The position numbers and the translations under genes were made by a program. Below are positions 5,011-5,022 of a stretch of 5,022 bases of DNA, in pieces. Every line of letters begins with the position of its first letter. Position 1 is the first letter of the stretch. A model generated the notes under the pieces. That model made no database searches. It saw nothing but the letters and a program-made list of their open reading frames with translations, and was not told where the DNA came from. The DNA is taken from assembly GCA_000432655.1 (NCBI GenBank), contig HF986344.1, forward strand, positions 6,850 through 11,871. The letters are read 5' to 3'. The stretch is from Bacteroides sp. CAG:1060 (GTDB lineage: Bacteria > Bacteroidota > Bacteroidia > Bacteroidales > UBA932).

Positions 5011-5022
5011 AACAAACATAGT

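Noticed and set aside
1..5022. CRISPR array, tRNA or rRNA gene
   Set aside because: No regularly spaced direct repeats and no cloverleaf or rRNA-like stretches were seen on either strand.

Overview
The window looks like accessory chromosomal DNA from a member of the Bacteroidales (Bacteroides or a near relative). The support is promoters carrying the Bacteroidetes -7 element TAnnTTTG, start codons without clear Shine-Dalgarno sequences, and protein types familiar from that order. The exact genus cannot be named from this sequence.

Left part (1-2560) is a heavy-metal handling locus. A small HMA (metal-binding) gene runs off the left edge on the minus strand. Divergent from it is a 407-aa SO_0444-type Cu/Zn efflux permease with an HMA domain fused at its C-terminus. 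Downstream of the permease lies a Fur-family regulator, followed by a 45-codon ORF that looks like a chimera. The regulator gene and both divergent promoters carry the same operator, a palindrome of the form TTTTGCAAAC-N-GTTTGCAAAA. In all three cases it lies exactly 9 bp upstream of the -7 element. The simplest reading is a self-regulated metal-response regulon in which the Fur-like protein controls itself, the permease and the HMA gene. The permease also has a leader of about 145 nt containing a long inverted repeat.

Middle part (2561-2909) has a strong terminator, then about 300 bp with no convincing gene, only an imperfect repeat and a short open frame that may be a gene remnant.

Right part (2910-4616) is a two-gene unit: a VWA-domain protein with a full MIDAS metal site, overlapping by ATGA with a 300-aa protein that resembles a sigma-70 factor (regions 2 and 4) carrying a long C-terminal extension with a Met/Cys-rich tail. 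The pair lies between two strong terminators. I do not recognise it as a described system, and it is the best candidate here for something new.

The right edge (4617-5022) holds debris on the minus strand: a frameshifted N-terminal piece of an IS3-family transposase OrfA, joined to the 3' end of an unrecognised gene with an internal stop. This marks the region as recombined, accessory DNA.
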